NCBI GenBank assembly: GCA_009785215.1
Contig: WQWU01000018.1
Location: 1 to 43,209 of the forward strand
Direction of reading: 5' to 3'
Length of the DNA: 43,209 nucleotides
From: Treponema sp.
GTDB lineage: Bacteria; Spirochaetota; Spirochaetia; Treponematales; Breznakiellaceae
Shown here: piece by piece, positions 19,245 through 26,557 of the stretch
How the letters are laid out: each line of letters starts with the position of its first letter
Position numbering within the stretch: the first letter of the stretch is position 1
Made by a program: the position numbers and the translations under genes
The notes under the pieces: generated by a model
Told to the model about the DNA's origin: nothing
Databases searched by the model: none
Seen by the model: the letters and a program-made list of their open reading frames with translations, nothing else

Positions 19245-20060
19245 TCAGGACTGCTCCTTTATTTTATATGAACCCATTCCGGATCTAAAATCAATTTCCT
19301 GCGGTTTTTGAATATCATTATCAAATACATTCAGCATAAGCAGCATATAACGCAGTGTGTCTTCTGTTAAATTGTTTTCTACCCTAACTTTGATGGAACT
19401 ATGGACAGGATAAATAACAAGATCGAATCCATCCCATACTTTGCGTTCTATGCGTATTTCAGAAATAGAAGATAATAATTCCGGAGATGAAGTTCCCATA
19501 TGACAAAGATTTTCTACCAAAGGAATAAGTGCAGAAGGAAGTCTCATATTCAGCTGAACATTTTCTATTCCGGAAAGAACCGGATAATTGACAGTTTCGG
19601 CAGAACCAATCTGCCCGATTTTAAAGAACACTCCATTTCTGTCTACAAAAACAGGAACCTGAACAGAATTAATATTTGTTAAAGTGACAGCAGCCGGCTG
19701 ACGCGGATTTAAAAAGATAGACAATCTGTCAGGAAAACGCTTAATTACAACAGCAGATTCAACAAGAATATGAGATGAAAGTTTGTCGCGTATAACAGCC
19801 GTATTAACAGAAAAGAAAGATGATGTTTCGTCTATTCCTGCAATAGAAAGAATCTCTGTGCGCTGAAGCCCGGAAAAACCGTGTACTTCTATGGTAGAAA
19901 ACGGAATGAACGGACTAACAACAAAAAGCCAAACCAACTGTGCAAGGAAAATTACTGCAGCAATAATTAAAAGTCTTTTTAAGCCTTTTTCTATTTTTCC
20001 GGCAGATTTCTTTTTATTGTTTATATTTTCAGAGTCAATGCAGTAATAATCAGTACTCAT
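19245..20060 (-). CDS. ftsQ: Cell division protein FtsQ/DivIB
   Basis: A 271-residue bitopic protein: a short basic cytoplasmic tail, one transmembrane helix (LLIIAAVIFLAQLVWLFVV), then a POTRA-type domain starting FIPFSTIEVHGFSGLQ and continuing with SHILVESAVVIKRFPDRL. It links the periplasmic FtsL/FtsB complex to the ring. Two ATGs (20060 and 20063) follow AGGAGG; 20060 has the better spacing. It overlaps the ftsW stop by about 11 bp. Identity rests on topology, POTRA pattern and position before ftsA. Confidence 0.92.
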   Translation of the reverse strand: MSTDYYCIDSENINNKKKSAGKIEKGLKRLLIIAAVIFLAQLVWLFVVSPFIPFSTIEVHGFSGLQRTEILSIAGIDETSSFFSVNTAVIRDKLSSHILVESAVVIKRFPDRLSIFLNPRQPAAVTLTNINSVQVPVFVDRNGVFFKIGQIGSAETVNYPVLSGIENVQLNMRLPSALIPLVENLCHMGTSSPELLSSISEIRIERKVWDGFDLVIYPVHSSIKVRVENNLTEDTLRYMLLMLNVFDNDIQKPQEIDFRSGMGSYKIKEQS

Positions 20061-21228
20061 CATTTTCCTCCTGATTATCATAAGTTATATCTACAGAACA
20101 TCCGTTTGAATTTAATCCTGCTTTTCTTGCAACATTTGTTATAAGCCCTGCGCATATAAGGGTAGTAACCAGCGAAGATCCGCCAGCAGAAAAGAAAGGC
20201 AGCGGAATTCCTGTTGCCGGTAAAGCGCCGGAAACAACCGCAGTATTTAAAAGCGCCTGTGATACAATCATTGTTGTTAACCCTGCCGCCAATAATCTTC
20301 CAAATACTGTTTTGCTTTTTAATGCGGCTCTGTAACCAATTACGCCAAAAACAGCAAATAACGCAAAGAATAAAAGTATACCTATAAATCCGGTTTCTTC
20401 TACATACGCGCTAAAAATAAAATCGGAATGGATTTCAGGAATGCTTGCAATTTTACGCGTACCCTCTCCTATTCCTTTTCCGAAAAAACCGCTTGAAACA
20501 ATTGCATCGCGGCTTGCATTCACCTGAAAACCCGCTCCCATAGGATCCCATTCAGGTCTTAAGAAACTTACTAAACGCCTTACTCTATGTTCTTTTGTAA
20601 ATATTAAAAGTGCAGAAACCGGAATTATCATTGCAACAGCCGCAAAAAAATAACGGTAACGCATTCCTGCAAGAAAGAAAATTATCATCGCATTAAAAAC
20701 TATAAATACTGCTGTAGAAAAATTGTTTTGCATGTAAATTAAACCGAAGAAAAGCCCTGTAACAATAACAGGAGGAAGAATACCGGAATAAAAATTATCC
20801 AGATTGTTTGCTTTTTTATCAAGTAAATGCGCAAGATAAAGCGGAAGCACAAACTTTACCATTTCAGAAGGCTGATACGATACAGAACCAATTTCTATCC
20901 AGCGTGAAGCTCCGTAACGCTCTACTCCAATACCGGGAATAAGGGTTAAAATACACAAAAAAGCAGCAATACAAACCAGCGGTAAAACAAATTTTCTTAA
21001 TGCAGAAAGGCTGATATAAGAAAAAACAAAAAATGCCGCAACACCTATTACCGCAAAAATTAACTGCCTTATAATAAAATAATTACCGTCTCTGAAGAAA
21101 CGTGCTGCAAAAGAATATGATGCTGAATAAAGCGTAACAAGACCTGTGCCCAAAAGCAGTATCACGCAAAAGTAAAAGAGGTGTACTGTTTTCTGATCTT
21201 GCGATCTTTCTGCATCAAACTGATACAT
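20050..21228 (-). CDS. ftsW: SEDS peptidoglycan glycosyltransferase FtsW
   Basis: A 392-residue polytopic membrane protein of the SEDS family (about 10 helices) that polymerises septal glycan from lipid II with a cognate class B PBP. Family motifs are SRWIEIGSVSYQPSEMVKF, the NNFSTA segment and GIPLPFFSAGGSSL near the C-terminus. FtsW rather than RodA is chosen because of its dcw position between mraY and ftsQ. Its partner PBP (ftsI) is not in this cluster. GGGG precedes the ATG. Confidence 0.94.
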   Translation of the reverse strand: MYQFDAERSQDQKTVHLFYFCVILLLGTGLVTLYSASYSFAARFFRDGNYFIIRQLIFAVIGVAAFFVFSYISLSALRKFVLPLVCIAAFLCILTLIPGIGVERYGASRWIEIGSVSYQPSEMVKFVLPLYLAHLLDKKANNLDNFYSGILPPVIVTGLFFGLIYMQNNFSTAVFIVFNAMIIFFLAGMRYRYFFAAVAMIIPVSALLIFTKEHRVRRLVSFLRPEWDPMGAGFQVNASRDAIVSSGFFGKGIGEGTRKIASIPEIHSDFIFSAYVEETGFIGILLFFALFAVFGVIGYRAALKSKTVFGRLLAAGLTTMIVSQALLNTAVVSGALPATGIPLPFFSAGGSSLVTTLICAGLITNVARKAGLNSNGCSVDITYDNQEENDEY

Positions 21229-21237
21229 TTTTTTCCC

Positions 21238-22317
21238 CTACTGAATCTTCAATGTTGAAAGTGCAATAATTGCAAACAACCCGCCCAGGACCCAGAATCG
21301 GATAACTGTTTTGGTTTCCGACCATCCCATAAGCTCATAATGATGATGAAGAGGCGCCATTTTAAAAACTCTCTTCTTCCGCAATTTAAAAGAAACAACC
21401 TGAATAATAACTGATGCGATCTCCAAAACGAAAACTCCGCCGCAGATCAGAATTAATATTTCTTTTTTTGTTATTAAAGAAATAACTGCAATTACGCCGC
21501 CTAATGAAAGACTGCCTACATCGCCCATAAAAACTTCTGCAGGATGAGCATTAAACCAAAGGAAACCTACGCATGCTCCTGCGGCGGCAAGACAGAATAC
21601 TGTAAGCTCTGCAGCCTGCGGAATATGAGGTATGCCGAGATATGCAGAAAAATCATAACGTCCGGAAATATATGTAAGAACTGCAAGAGTTAAAAAAACA
21701 ATAATTAAAAGTCCTGCCAATAATCCGTCTAAACCATCAGAAAAGTTAACAGCATTTGATTCGCCTACAACCAGTAATACAGCAAACGGAATCCACCAAA
21801 AACCCATATCAAAAACAGGATCTTTAAAAAACGGAATATACAAAGCAGTTATATTCTCTTCTCCTGAATAATAAATAACAAGAACAATAGCTATTGCCGC
21901 GGCAAACTGCCCTGCCAGTTTTGCCCATGCAGGCAATCCTTCGGAATTATGTTTTTTTACTTTTAGGTAATCATCTATAAAACCAATTGCGCCAAACGCG
22001 ATAAAAGCGCACATTGTAATCCATACTGCCCTATTCTGCAGATTACCCCAGAAAAGCATTGCAATAACTACAGAAATAATTATCAATATTCCGCCCATGG
22101 TCGGCGTTCCGGATTTAATTAAATGTGTCTGCGGTCCATCCAGCCGGATCGACTGCCCAATTTTTAGTTTTTGCAGATACTCAATTATTTTTGCGCCGAA
22201 AATAAAGCAAATTAATAAAGTTGTAAGAGCTGCAAACGCGCTTCTGAATGTGAGGTAGCCAACAACACGGAATGGAGTAAAAATACTGTACAGTTGTTCA
22301 ATCAGCTCAAGAAACAT
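21238..22317 (-). CDS. mraY: Phospho-MurNAc-pentapeptide transferase MraY
   Basis: A 359-residue, ten-helix membrane enzyme that transfers phospho-MurNAc-pentapeptide to undecaprenyl phosphate, making lipid I. Conserved acidic and polar motifs are GFIDDYLKVKKHNSEGL, NAVNFSDGLDGLL and the His box MAPLHHHYELMGW. The ATG at 22317 follows GGGGG; the in-frame TTG at 22329 is rejected. Its start lies inside the end of murF (11 bp overlap), so synthesis of its substrate and its own translation are coupled. Confidence 0.98.
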   Translation of the reverse strand: MFLELIEQLYSIFTPFRVVGYLTFRSAFAALTTLLICFIFGAKIIEYLQKLKIGQSIRLDGPQTHLIKSGTPTMGGILIIISVVIAMLFWGNLQNRAVWITMCAFIAFGAIGFIDDYLKVKKHNSEGLPAWAKLAGQFAAAIAIVLVIYYSGEENITALYIPFFKDPVFDMGFWWIPFAVLLVVGESNAVNFSDGLDGLLAGLLIIVFLTLAVLTYISGRYDFSAYLGIPHIPQAAELTVFCLAAAGACVGFLWFNAHPAEVFMGDVGSLSLGGVIAVISLITKKEILILICGGVFVLEIASVIIQVVSFKLRKKRVFKMAPLHHHYELMGWSETKTVIRFWVLGGLFAIIALSTLKIQ

Positions 22318-23701
22318 CGGAACCCCCAATTAACATTTCTGTAAGTCTTTCCAAAGCACAGCCGCGCGATCCTTTTAATAGAACAAGATCACCGGACTCT
22401 AAAAAATTGTCCAAAGTTTTGGAAAGTTCGTTAATATCATTTGTATAAAAATGTATTTTTCCGTTTTCTGTCATTTTTTGCGATGTTACTTTTATTTCAT
22501 TTCCAAACAGAAAAACCTTATTTGCCGCAGATTCCGATAAAATACTTCCCAGTTTTTTATGTTCATCACCGGAATTAATGCCCAGTTCAAGCATATCTGC
22601 AATAACATAAACTTTTCTTCCCTGCCATTCTACAGAATCGCAGAATTCAACCGCTTTGGCAGTAGATTCAGGGTTTGCATTATAGCAGTCACGGACAACA
22701 GTTGTGCGTCCTTTTAAAATTTCCAGCCTGCCAAACATTGGCTTAACGGATTCAAGCCCCTGTTTAATTGTTTCTTTTTTTACAGGAATTTCTTTTGCTA
22801 TTGCAATAGCCGCAATTGCATTTTCCAGGTTATGTCTGCCAGGAAGGGAAAAATTAATTTTTTCTTCCGCCCAGTTTACCTCTGTACCGTTAAGCCCAAG
22901 ACTTAACGCTCCTTTAAATTCTTCAAAACTTTCTGCGCTGTAATGTTTTATCTTTCCATTAACACCTAAAGTTAGTTCTTCTGCAAAATCATCATTTTCC
23001 GGAATCAATGCAATATCATTAATATTTAAATAATTGTAGATACATTTTTTTTCTTTAAGGATTCCTGCCTTTGTGCCGAAGAATTCGATATGGGCAGAAC
23101 CTATGTTTGTAACAAGCGCGATGTTTGGTTTTAAAACAAATGTAATCTCTGATATTTCGCCCGGTCTGTTCATTCCAAGCTCAAAAACACCAACTTCATG
23201 ATGTGCCCTTACATCAAAAACAGAAAGCGGAAGGCCGGTTTCTGAATTAAGGTTGCCTTTGTTCATTACAGTATTTTTTTCTTTGGAAATAATCGCAGCA
23301 GTAATTTCTTTGGTAGTAGTTTTACCGGACGACCCTGTTATTCCAATTTTTATAAGATTGGGAAATTTTTCAAGATAAACCCTGGCAGAATCCTGAAGCC
23401 CTTTCAGAGTATTTGATACTATAATTAAATCTTTGCCTGTTTTCTGCGCAATTTCTTCCAGATTAAAACTTTCCAAAGCAGATGAAGCAACTACAGCAGC
23501 TCTTGCACCTGCATAAAAGGCTGAAGCTACAAAACTATGACCATTACATGAAGATCCTTCCAATGCAAAAAATAAACTGCCCTCTTTTACCGTGCGGGAA
23601 TCGATGGATACAGAAGAAAAACCATTATCTGCAGAAAATGAAACATGGCGCGCTCCAATTGAATTGGATAGTTCGCCAATTCCCATTAAGCTAGTATCCA
23701 T
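22307..23701 (-). CDS. murF: UDP-MurNAc-tripeptide--D-Ala-D-Ala ligase MurF
   Basis: A 464-residue Mur ligase that completes the cytoplasmic pentapeptide precursor. It has an N-terminal uridine-binding domain, the ATP loop GITGSSGKTTTKEI, the central LVTNIGSAHIEFFG and the C-terminal RDCYNANPESTAKA, the MurF-type motif that distinguishes it from MurC/D/E. It overlaps ftsL upstream and mraY downstream. The other ligases (murC, murD, murE) and murG are not in the window. Confidence 0.96.
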   Translation of the reverse strand: MDTSLMGIGELSNSIGARHVSFSADNGFSSVSIDSRTVKEGSLFFALEGSSCNGHSFVASAFYAGARAAVVASSALESFNLEEIAQKTGKDLIIVSNTLKGLQDSARVYLEKFPNLIKIGITGSSGKTTTKEITAAIISKEKNTVMNKGNLNSETGLPLSVFDVRAHHEVGVFELGMNRPGEISEITFVLKPNIALVTNIGSAHIEFFGTKAGILKEKKCIYNYLNINDIALIPENDDFAEELTLGVNGKIKHYSAESFEEFKGALSLGLNGTEVNWAEEKINFSLPGRHNLENAIAAIAIAKEIPVKKETIKQGLESVKPMFGRLEILKGRTTVVRDCYNANPESTAKAVEFCDSVEWQGRKVYVIADMLELGINSGDEHKKLGSILSESAANKVFLFGNEIKVTSQKMTENGKIHFYTNDINELSKTLDNFLESGDLVLLKGSRGCALERLTEMLIGGSDVS

Positions 23702-23984
23702 GCTCCATTCCCCCCATTATTCTTACCTGAAGAAAATACTCAGGTTGTATCTTGCGTAAATCCAATTGATTTTTTGCTATGTCTTCTATCCTGTCCGGCG
23801 AAGAAAATTCAGAAATACCTGCTATAAGTCTTTTATTGCTTTCTACCCATTCTATCTGAGTCTGTTCCAGACGAGCTAATTCTCTGGAAAGATTCTGATA
23901 CCTGTTCGACTGCCATACCAAAAGACACAGAAAAAGCGGAATAGTTAAAACCAGAAAATATAAAAACAGGTATTTTTTAATCAT
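23691..23984 (-). CDS. ftsL: FtsL-like bitopic division protein
   Basis: A 97-residue protein with one N-terminal helix (YLFLYFLVLTIPLFLCLLVW) followed by a coiled-coil-like stretch (NRYQNLSRELARLEQTQIE) and a short periplasmic tail. This topology, size and place between rsmH and murF fit FtsL, which with FtsB and FtsQ activates septal synthesis. FtsL is poorly conserved, so the name is by context. GGAG is correctly spaced for the ATG at 23984, not for the ATG at 23990. It overlaps rsmH by 8 bp and murF by 11 bp. Confidence 0.8.
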   Translation of the reverse strand: MIKKYLFLYFLVLTIPLFLCLLVWQSNRYQNLSRELARLEQTQIEWVESNKRLIAGISEFSSPDRIEDIAKNQLDLRKIQPEYFLQVRIMGGMEHGY

Positions 23985-24933
23985 TATCATCTCCGTTTAG
24001 TACTTTTTCGACAACGCGCAGTCTTGCGCTTCTGGAAGGAGGGTTCCGCTCAATCTCACTTTTACCGGGTGTAACACCCTTTTTGGTCAGTAAATTAACT
24101 GAACGGCGTCCATTACACTTACATATCGGCGCTTGCTGTGGGCAGGTACAGTTTTTATTCTTGGATCTAAGGAAATTTTTAACAATCCTGTCTTCCAATG
24201 AATGAAAACTGATAATCCCGAGCCGTCCCCCCGGCTCGAGAACCCTAAGCGCTGCCTCAAGGAGAGAATGGAGCTTTGATAACTCACCATTTACTGCAAT
24301 ACGCAATGCCTGGAAAGTCCTGGTCGCAGGATGTATCTGCCCGTGTCTATAAGAAGCCGGCACGGCTCTGGAAACCAAATCGGCAAGCGCCGAAGTAGTT
24401 GTAATTGTCGATCTCTGCCTCTCATTTACAATTTGAGAAGCAATACGTCTTGAATACTTTTCTTCTGCATTCTGGAACAATAAATCGGCAAGCTCGCGTT
24501 CAGGAAGAGAAGCCAAAAGGTCGGCGGCTGTTACTCCTTTGGAACTATCGATACGCATATCAAGAAATTCATTTTTTTCAAAAGTAAAACCCTTGCCGCT
24601 TTTTTTATAATGATAAAAACTGACGCCTAAATCAAAAAGGATTGTATCTGGTCTTTTATATTCCTGCGGATAATCGCCGAAGAAATCATGCGACCAACCA
24701 TTATAAAAATGAACACGGCCATTAAAAACTTCCAGACGTTTTTTTGCAATGGCAAGAATATCGCTGTCGGCATCGATTGCTACAATATCAATTTCTGAGA
24801 ACTTTGAAAGGAATGCATAACTGTGTCCGCCTTCCCCTGCATTGGCATCAATCATAAGCTCGTTTTTTTCTCTGGGTCCAAGTAACTCAATTGTTTCCTG
24901 AAGCATTACAGGGGTATGTGTATAATCTGTCAT
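23977..24933 (-). CDS. rsmH: 16S rRNA m4C1402 methyltransferase RsmH (MraW)
   Basis: A 318-residue SAM-dependent methyltransferase that modifies C1402 of 16S rRNA. It opens YTHTPVMLQETIELL, then the SAM site DANAGEGGHS, where the usual family pattern is D-x-T-x-G-x-G-G-H-S, so an Ala-Asn variant is present. DLGVSFYHYK, RTFQALRIAVNGEL and the C-terminal IISFHSLEDRIVKNF are typical. It overlaps mraZ by 4 bp (ATGA). It is the standard second gene of the dcw cluster. Confidence 0.97.
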   Translation of the reverse strand: MTDYTHTPVMLQETIELLGPREKNELMIDANAGEGGHSYAFLSKFSEIDIVAIDADSDILAIAKKRLEVFNGRVHFYNGWSHDFFGDYPQEYKRPDTILFDLGVSFYHYKKSGKGFTFEKNEFLDMRIDSSKGVTAADLLASLPERELADLLFQNAEEKYSRRIASQIVNERQRSTITTTSALADLVSRAVPASYRHGQIHPATRTFQALRIAVNGELSKLHSLLEAALRVLEPGGRLGIISFHSLEDRIVKNFLRSKNKNCTCPQQAPICKCNGRRSVNLLTKKGVTPGKSEIERNPPSRSARLRVVEKVLNGDDND

Positions 24934-25412
24934 ATACTCCCCTCTTCCACAAAGAAGTTAACTTTTCCATGCATTCTCTTATGAACATCTTTGTTAATAT
25001 TGCGGACTTCTTCCATAAAGGCTTTGTTATATTCTACATTCCAGATTTCCAAATGACCTTTAATGCTTACAACAAGGCAATCCTTTGTAAGATTGGCATA
25101 AGACCTTAAAATAACAGAAATTGGAATTCGTCCTGTTTTTGGATCGATATCTACAGTGCTTGCAGTGCTGATATGCTGATATTCAAAAGCTTCAATTTCT
25201 TCTGCTGTCCATTCATTTTCTTTGCTTTCTTTTTTAAAGGTGGAAATAAAATGTTCATAAGCTGCGGATGTCATAACCCAGACACATAATTCTTTCCCCT
25301 GCGTGATTACCAGTTTTCCGGTATATCGTTCTCGCAAAGGAGCTGGAATTACTACCCGTCCTTTATCATCCAGAGTGCTTTCAAATGTACCAGTTTGCAA
25401 CGCAAATTCCAC
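24930..25412 (-). CDS. mraZ: Transcriptional regulator MraZ
   Basis: A 160-residue protein with two SpoVT/AbrB-like half-domains: STLDDKGRVVIPAPLRERY near the start and ASTVDIDPKTGRIPISVILR in the middle. MraZ forms a ring-shaped oligomer that binds repeats upstream of its own operon and in known cases represses it. The start is GTG at 25412 with GGGGAAG upstream. It is the first gene of the 24-gene block, with a candidate promoter at 25457-25485. Confidence 0.97.
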   Translation of the reverse strand: MEFALQTGTFESTLDDKGRVVIPAPLRERYTGKLVITQGKELCVWVMTSAAYEHFISTFKKESKENEWTAEEIEAFEYQHISTASTVDIDPKTGRIPISVILRSYANLTKDCLVVSIKGHLEIWNVEYNKAFMEEVRNINKDVHKRMHGKVNFFVEEGSI

Positions 25413-25438
25413 TTACTTCCCCAATATTCTAATTAATT

Positions 25439-25452
25439 CCACTAAATGACAC
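25439..25452 (-). promoter_or_regulatory. Possible MraZ box pair
   Basis: On the minus strand GTGT and GTGG are separated by six bases, so the GTG cores are 10 bp apart, one helical turn. They lie between the candidate -10 element and the mraZ start. MraZ operators in other bacteria are short G-rich repeats with 10-bp spacing. Only two units are visible and the match is short. Confidence 0.3.
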
Positions 25453-25456
25453 CTTC

Positions 25457-25485
25457 AGTATTTCCTATTTATAATCTGCGGTCAA
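25457..25485 (-). promoter_or_regulatory. Candidate sigma70 promoter of the mraZ operon
   Basis: On the minus strand TTGACC (25480-25485) and AATACT (25457-25462) are 17 bp apart, matching 5 and 4 of 6 consensus positions. The start point would be near 25450, about 38 nt before the mraZ GTG. It is the only clear promoter-like sequence at the head of the block. Confidence 0.55.
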
Positions 25486-25564
25486 GCACTATTCATAATA
25501 TTTTTGTAATTTTTTTCAAAAAAACGCTAAATCAGCTTAACGCTCATGTAGTAAATATGCATAA

Positions 25565-25593
25565 TTGCTCAAATTTTGCTTTTTAGCTATGAT
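25565..25593 (+). promoter_or_regulatory. Candidate promoter giving a leaderless mRNA
   Basis: TTGCTC (25565-25570) and TATGAT (25588-25593) are 17 bp apart; the -10 matches 5 of 6. Six bases follow the -10 before the ATG at 25600, which is where transcription should begin. No Shine-Dalgarno sequence precedes that ATG. Together these suggest a leaderless transcript for the plus-strand pair. Confidence 0.5.
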
Positions 25594-25599
25594 TTATCA

Positions 25600-25842
25600 A
25601 TGCATATAAGCGAATTTTTTTTGGTTTTTCCTGAAGGTGATGTTCAGGAAATACAGGGGCGCCTGCCGTTTAATGCCCTTGTTGATATGAATGGCAATGT
25701 ATTAAGGCTGCCCCTGCCTACCAATAAAATGATTGTTTTTAGGGTTGCAGGCATAAAAACAGAAGAAAGAAAAGGCGTAAGCGAAACTTTTCATTTTCTG
25801 GATTTACTAAGCGCAGAGGAACTGCTTGAGTACACAGCCTAA
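25600..25842 (+). CDS. Small protein of unknown function
   Basis: An 80-residue soluble protein, not recognised. It begins MHISEFFLVFPEGD and has several short hydrophobic strands (NVLRLPLP, KMIVFRVAGI), suggesting a compact beta-rich fold, then an acidic C-terminal helix (LLSAEELLEY). No signal peptide or metal motif is seen. A TTG at 25576 would add eight residues but would sit upstream of the proposed start point. The end overlaps the next gene's TTG start by 17 bp, with AGAGG placed for coupled re-initiation. The pair diverges from mraZ. Confidence 0.65.
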   Translation: MHISEFFLVFPEGDVQEIQGRLPFNALVDMNGNVLRLPLPTNKMIVFRVAGIKTEERKGVSETFHFLDLLSAEELLEYTA

Positions 25843-26557
25843 ATCCAAAGGACTTCTCGCGGAGGCGCAGAGACGCAGAGGTAATATAGGAATAAAAAAT
25901 GAGAGCAGTTTGCATAAAACTCTTAAATTCCAATATACAGGTGACGGGGGAAAAACCGAAGAAAATGTCGGCAGCTTTGTCGCCGATGGAATAAGAAAAG
26001 ACGGCGAATATATCGAGGTTCAAACAGGCAGTTTTGCCCCTTTAAAAAAGAAAGTAAAAGCCTTTGCCGCTTTGGGAAAAGTGCGTATTATTCACCCAAT
26101 TGCTGCTGCCAAAAAAATTGAAGTTTACGATATTAAAGGAAAGCTCCTTTACAGGCGAAAAAGCCCCGTACACGGCTCTTTATGGGATATTTTTGACGCT
26201 CTTCTTTCTGCCCCGGAGATTCCTCTAATTAAAGGCGTTACAGTAGAAGCCGTCATCGTAGATATTACCGAAAAACGGATAAAAGACGGCAAAGGCTCAA
26301 GACGCCGGAAGGGCATCAGCAAGTTTGACAAAGAACTGGCTGCTTTTCATGAACGCCATGTCTTTGGCAAAAAATCTGATTATTTAAAATATTTTATTCC
26401 GTTTAAAAAAGGCGAAGAATTTACTGTATCTTCCCATGCTCAAAAAGCAAATATAAAAAGGCATTTCTCCCAAAAAGCGCTCTATGTTCTTACCAAAATG
26501 AAGATAATAAAAAGAATCAGAAAGGAAAAACAAGCCTGGGTATATGTCCGCAGTTAG
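25826..26557 (+). CDS. PD-(D/E)XK-like protein with C-terminal winged helix, unknown function
   Basis: A 243-residue basic protein. After a short lead, SSLHKTLK is followed by FVADGIRKDGEYIEVQTGSF and then a Lys-rich helix; the spacing D-(8)-E-x-Q-...-K matches the PD-(D/E)XK nuclease fold, with Asp, Glu-x-Gln and Lys as candidate metal site (inference). Residues about 195-243 (KKGEEFTVSSHAQKANI, YVLTKMKIIKRIRK, AWVYVR) look like a winged helix. Proteins of this layout occur as uncharacterised families in several phyla. The start is TTG at 25826 with AGAGG upstream. Residues about 10-19 are encoded by a repeat fragment. The stop overlaps that of ptsI. Confidence 0.75.
   Translation: MSTQPKSKGLLAEAQRRRGNIGIKNESSLHKTLKFQYTGDGGKTEENVGSFVADGIRKDGEYIEVQTGSFAPLKKKVKAFAALGKVRIIHPIAAAKKIEVYDIKGKLLYRRKSPVHGSLWDIFDALLSAPEIPLIKGVTVEAVIVDITEKRIKDGKGSRRRKGISKFDKELAAFHERHVFGKKSDYLKYFIPFKKGEEFTVSSHAQKANIKRHFSQKALYVLTKMKIIKRIRKEKQAWVYVRS
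25854..25890 (+). repeat. One-arm fragment of the pgk-flanking repeat family
   Basis: The sequence starting TTCTCGCGGAGGCGCAGAG closely matches the terminal arms of the elements at 40605-40768 and 42118-42280, but only one arm is present and there is no matching inverted arm nearby. It is read in frame in the overlapping gene as LLAEAQRRRG, near the N-terminus. Confidence 0.8.

Noticed and set aside
26554-26557. Overlapping stop codons TTAG of the nuclease-like gene and ptsI, and the zero gap at 38345/38346
   Set aside because: Compact convergent ends are common in dense genomes and need no special explanation.
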